Origin: Streptomyces caniferus
GTDB lineage: Bacteria; Actinomycetota; Actinomycetes; Streptomycetales; Streptomycetaceae
Assembly (NCBI RefSeq): GCF_009811555.1
Contig: NZ_BLIN01000005.1
Location: 3,481,501 to 3,545,500, forward strand
Length of the DNA: 64,000 nt
Direction: 5' to 3'
Below the pieces are notes generated by a model. The model did no database searches. It saw only the letters and a list, made by a program, of their open reading frames with translations, and was not told the origin of the DNA. Positions 62,181-64,000 of this stretch are shown piece after piece. Within the stretch, counting starts at the first letter, position 1. Each line of letters opens with the position of its first letter. Made by a program: the position numbers and the translations under genes.

Positions 62181-63037
62181 ACAGAGCCGGCATCCGTACG
62201 CGCCGGCTCTGTCGCGCGCAGCCGCTGCGGCACCCTCGCCCCCAAGGCGATTCCGCGCTTTCCTTTCGCGCGACGGAACTCACGCGGCACAACTCACGAA
62301 AGGGCGACGCCCGGCACGTTCACGAGGATTACGCGCCTCGACGGACCCGCTTACGGCGGGAAATGGGGAACGGGGACTGCGCTCCGACCGGGACCCCTCC
62401 CCGTTCACCCCGGAACCCGGCACCCCCGGCGCACGGGACGGACCGAACACGCCCCCAACCCACCACCGGGCGCCTCCCGAAGAAGGCGAACGCGACCTCG
62501 GGGACGAGAACCAGTGCGAGGTTTTCCCGGCCGGGCGGGCGGCGAGCAGAGGGACGGCCGGAGAGCGCCGGAGAGGAAGTGTGCGGTGGCGCCTTATCCG
62601 CACGCACCGGGCAGGAAAATCCAATATTCAAGTTACCTCGGGTAGATGTCGCGGGTACGCCCCTCGTTGCCCGGACGAGGCGCACACCGCACCGCGAAGG
62701 CGGGGAACCTGCTGGAGCGGCCGACCGCCGTCTCGGCGGCGCTTCACCCCGCGACCGGGGGGCGAAGGCCGGGCCATCCCAGCCGAGTTGACGGTATTTC
62801 AGCAGGTCCGGGCGACTTCGTCCGGACGGGCCCGACAGACGTCCGGGGGCATTCCGGGTACCGGCATCGGAGTACTTCACTCGGTAACCCGTGATATTTC
62901 CGGCACGGCATTCCGCCGCGGACTCCGGCCGCGCACACCGTCAAAGGCACATGCGTTCTCGGCGTGTTCGGGCGAGTGGCACTGGCCCCGGATCTATATG
63001 GTTGTTTGTTCAAGGTCTCAAGGCTGCGGCTGAGCGG

Positions 63038-63119
63038 TGCCCGGAGCCGGACTTGAACCGGCACGGCCCGTAGGCCAGCGAGGTTTAAGCTCGCCGTGTC
63101 TGCATTCCACCATCCGGGC
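63038..63119 (-). tRNA. bldA: tRNA-Leu (UAA anticodon), bldA
   Basis: On the minus strand the acceptor arms GCCCGGA and TCCGGGC pair. The anticodon arm is GCGAG-CTTAAAC-CTCGC with anticodon UAA, the T arm is GCCGG-TTCAAGT-CCGGC, and a long variable arm (GGCC-TACG-GGCC) marks class II. CCA is not encoded. It reads UUA, the rarest codon in Streptomyces. In that genus this tRNA is the developmental switch bldA, needed for aerial growth and many antibiotics. The 82-nt length fits. Confidence 0.97.
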
Positions 63120-63592
63120 CTGGGATCCCCCATGCCACCTCAAAGAGGCAGCACGAGCGTAGCCCGCAGCGCACGACACAGATCGGCCGCTCTTCCCGAG
63201 GTTGTCTTATTTTATTGGCAACTGAGGGTGCATCAGTGCCTGGTACAGGCCTTGGGCACATGCCTGAAGCCCACGTTCGCCATGACGCGCCCCAACGCAA
63301 TTTCGTGCCCGAATTGACGGAAACTCGACGCCTCCTCAGGACCCCCGTCGACGCCGCGCCGTCACCCGTCCGACTGCTGTGGACGCGGTAGCGCCCCTCA
63401 GGGTTCGGCTCCTCCCCAGGGATGACACGTGCTCCGCGGCTACCTCCCAGGTGTGGCCCAGGACGGGCACAGGGGTTGACGTCCACGTCACCGGGGCTGT
63501 CCCACGATGGACAGGTCCGCTTCCGTCCGCGGCAGAGGCCCTCGTGGCCGTCGCGGACCGATGGCCTTTCGTCCCGACAGGAGCCCGTTCCC
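63120..63592. other. Intergenic region between bldA and the ABC ATPase
   Basis: About 470 bp with no credible gene. Promoter space for bldA lies just upstream of it (plus-strand positions above 63119). TTGACG at 63475-63480 could be a -35 box for the ATPase gene. Confidence 0.5.
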
Positions 63593-64000
63593 GTGACCAC
63601 CACCCACTCCGGCGTCGCCACCGCCACCCGCGCCACCGCGGCGGCCGCCCGCGCCACGGACCTCACCAAGGTCTACGGACAGGGCGAGACCCAGGTGGTC
63701 GCCCTGGACGCGGTCTCCGTCGAGTTCCGGCAGGCCGAGTTCACCGCGATCATGGGCCCCTCCGGGTCCGGCAAGTCGACCCTGATGCACTGCATGGCAG
63801 GGCTGGACTCGATCTCCGGCGGCTCCGCCCGGATCGGCGAGACCGAACTGACCGGGCTGAAGGACAAGAAGCTCACCCAGCTCCGGCGCGACAAGATCGG
63901 CTTCGTCTTCCAGGCGTTCAACCTGCTGCCGACCCTGACCGCCCTGGAGAACATCACCCTGCCCATGGACATCGCGGGCCGGAAGCCCGACCGCGCCTGG
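63593..64000 (+). CDS. ABC transporter ATP-binding protein (MacB/LolD type), 3' end outside window
   Basis: 136 residues seen, start GTG at 63593 with an AGGAG site (63580-63584). The sequence has TDLTKVYGQGETQVVALDAV, Walker A AIMGPSGSGKSTLMHCMAGL and a Q-loop FVFQAFNLLPTLTALENI; the signature and Walker B lie beyond the window. This is the ATPase of an exporter or lipoprotein-release type complex with a FtsX-like permease, which probably follows outside. The first ~20 residues are an Ala/Thr-rich leader. Confidence 0.9.
   Translation, partial: MTTTHSGVATATRATAAAARATDLTKVYGQGETQVVALDAVSVEFRQAEFTAIMGPSGSGKSTLMHCMAGLDSISGGSARIGETELTGLKDKKLTQLRRDKIGFVFQAFNLLPTLTALENITLPMDIAGRKPDRAW

Larger units (their letters stand above)
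61905..63037. other. Gene-poor 1.1-kb region between ketosynthase and bldA
   Basis: Holds the ketosynthase promoter with direct repeats (61918-61959) and a short CCTGATC-type repeat (62107-62180). Two overlapping frames at ~62329-62880 lack coding character. The AT content is higher than in neighbouring genes. Confidence 0.6.

Noticed and set aside
62329..62880. Minus-strand frame of 183 codons and a plus-strand frame at 62363-62791
   Set aside because: Both overlap each other, have mixed composition unlike neighbouring genes, no ribosome site and no recognisable domain.

Overview
The window looks like chromosomal core DNA of a Streptomyces or a close relative. The sequence is very GC-rich, GTG starts and ATGA/GTGA stop-start overlaps are common, and the gene set is actinobacterial: a SigB-type sigma factor with anti-sigma and anti-anti-sigma partners, LAXTG-anchored surface proteins, LCP proteins, a POT transporter, and a class II tRNA-Leu with anticodon UAA on the minus strand at 63038-63119. 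That tRNA is the developmental regulator bldA. Everything here was read by eye from the sequence; no database search was run.

Layout. 1-3.9 kb: cell-wall genes (two LCP proteins, a VanZ-like protein) and a hotdog thioesterase. 3.9-7.7 kb: acyl-CoA dehydrogenase, UDP-glucose 6-dehydrogenase, and a CGNR-type regulator divergent from a VOC protein. 7.7-8.2 kb: no gene, but two inverted copies of a large hairpin-bearing repeat. 8.2-11.1 kb: purK-purE-dipeptidase operon. 11.2-16.3 kb: a chagasin-like protein with an in-frame TTA codon, GtrA, a two-component system and a POT peptide transporter. 16.4-20.8 kb: a four-gene surface-protein cluster. 21-23.3 kb: partner-switching sigma module. 23.5-28.9 kb: histidine degradation operon hutU-M20 peptidase-hutF-hutI, with no hutH in the operon. 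29-32.1 kb: membrane protein, winged-helix regulator and ABC-2 exporter under a 19-bp palindromic operator. 32.2-36.3 kb: an orphan PLP decarboxylase, a membrane protein, a lipoprotein and an RpiR regulator. 36.7-41.9 kb: an aromatic-amino-acid-lyase-like protein lacking the MIO-forming serine, divergent from a complete quaternary-amine (OpuC-type) ABC importer. 42-47.5 kb: ECF sigma, LacI regulator, amidohydrolase, cysteine-dioxygenase-like protein and NCS1 permease. 47.5-56 kb: cystathionine beta-synthase, SGNH hydrolase, thiolase followed by a 104-bp tandem repeat, and small or hypothetical genes. 56.5-60.6 kb: a GT2-TagF fusion and a GT4 glycosyltransferase. 60.7-64 kb: a FabF-like ketosynthase, a gene-poor stretch, bldA, and the start of a MacB/LolD-type ABC ATPase.

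Most interesting system. The 23.5-47.5 kb region can be read as one catabolic neighbourhood. The lyase-like protein at 36710-38194 has V-G-T-G-D-L where histidine ammonia-lyases have V-G-A-S-G-D-L. The serine needed to build the MIO cofactor is therefore absent. MIO-free members of this family are known to eliminate trimethylamine, which is a good leaving group, from betaines (ergothionase). The adjacent importer is of the type that carries trimethylammonium compounds. My inference is uptake of a histidine-derived betaine (hercynine or ergothioneine), elimination of trimethylamine to urocanate or thiourocanate, and entry into the nearby hut pathway. Shared promoter-proximal motifs in front of hutU, the importer and the NCS1 permease, and an RpiR regulator beside the lyase, support co-regulation. 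The substrate is not proven by sequence.
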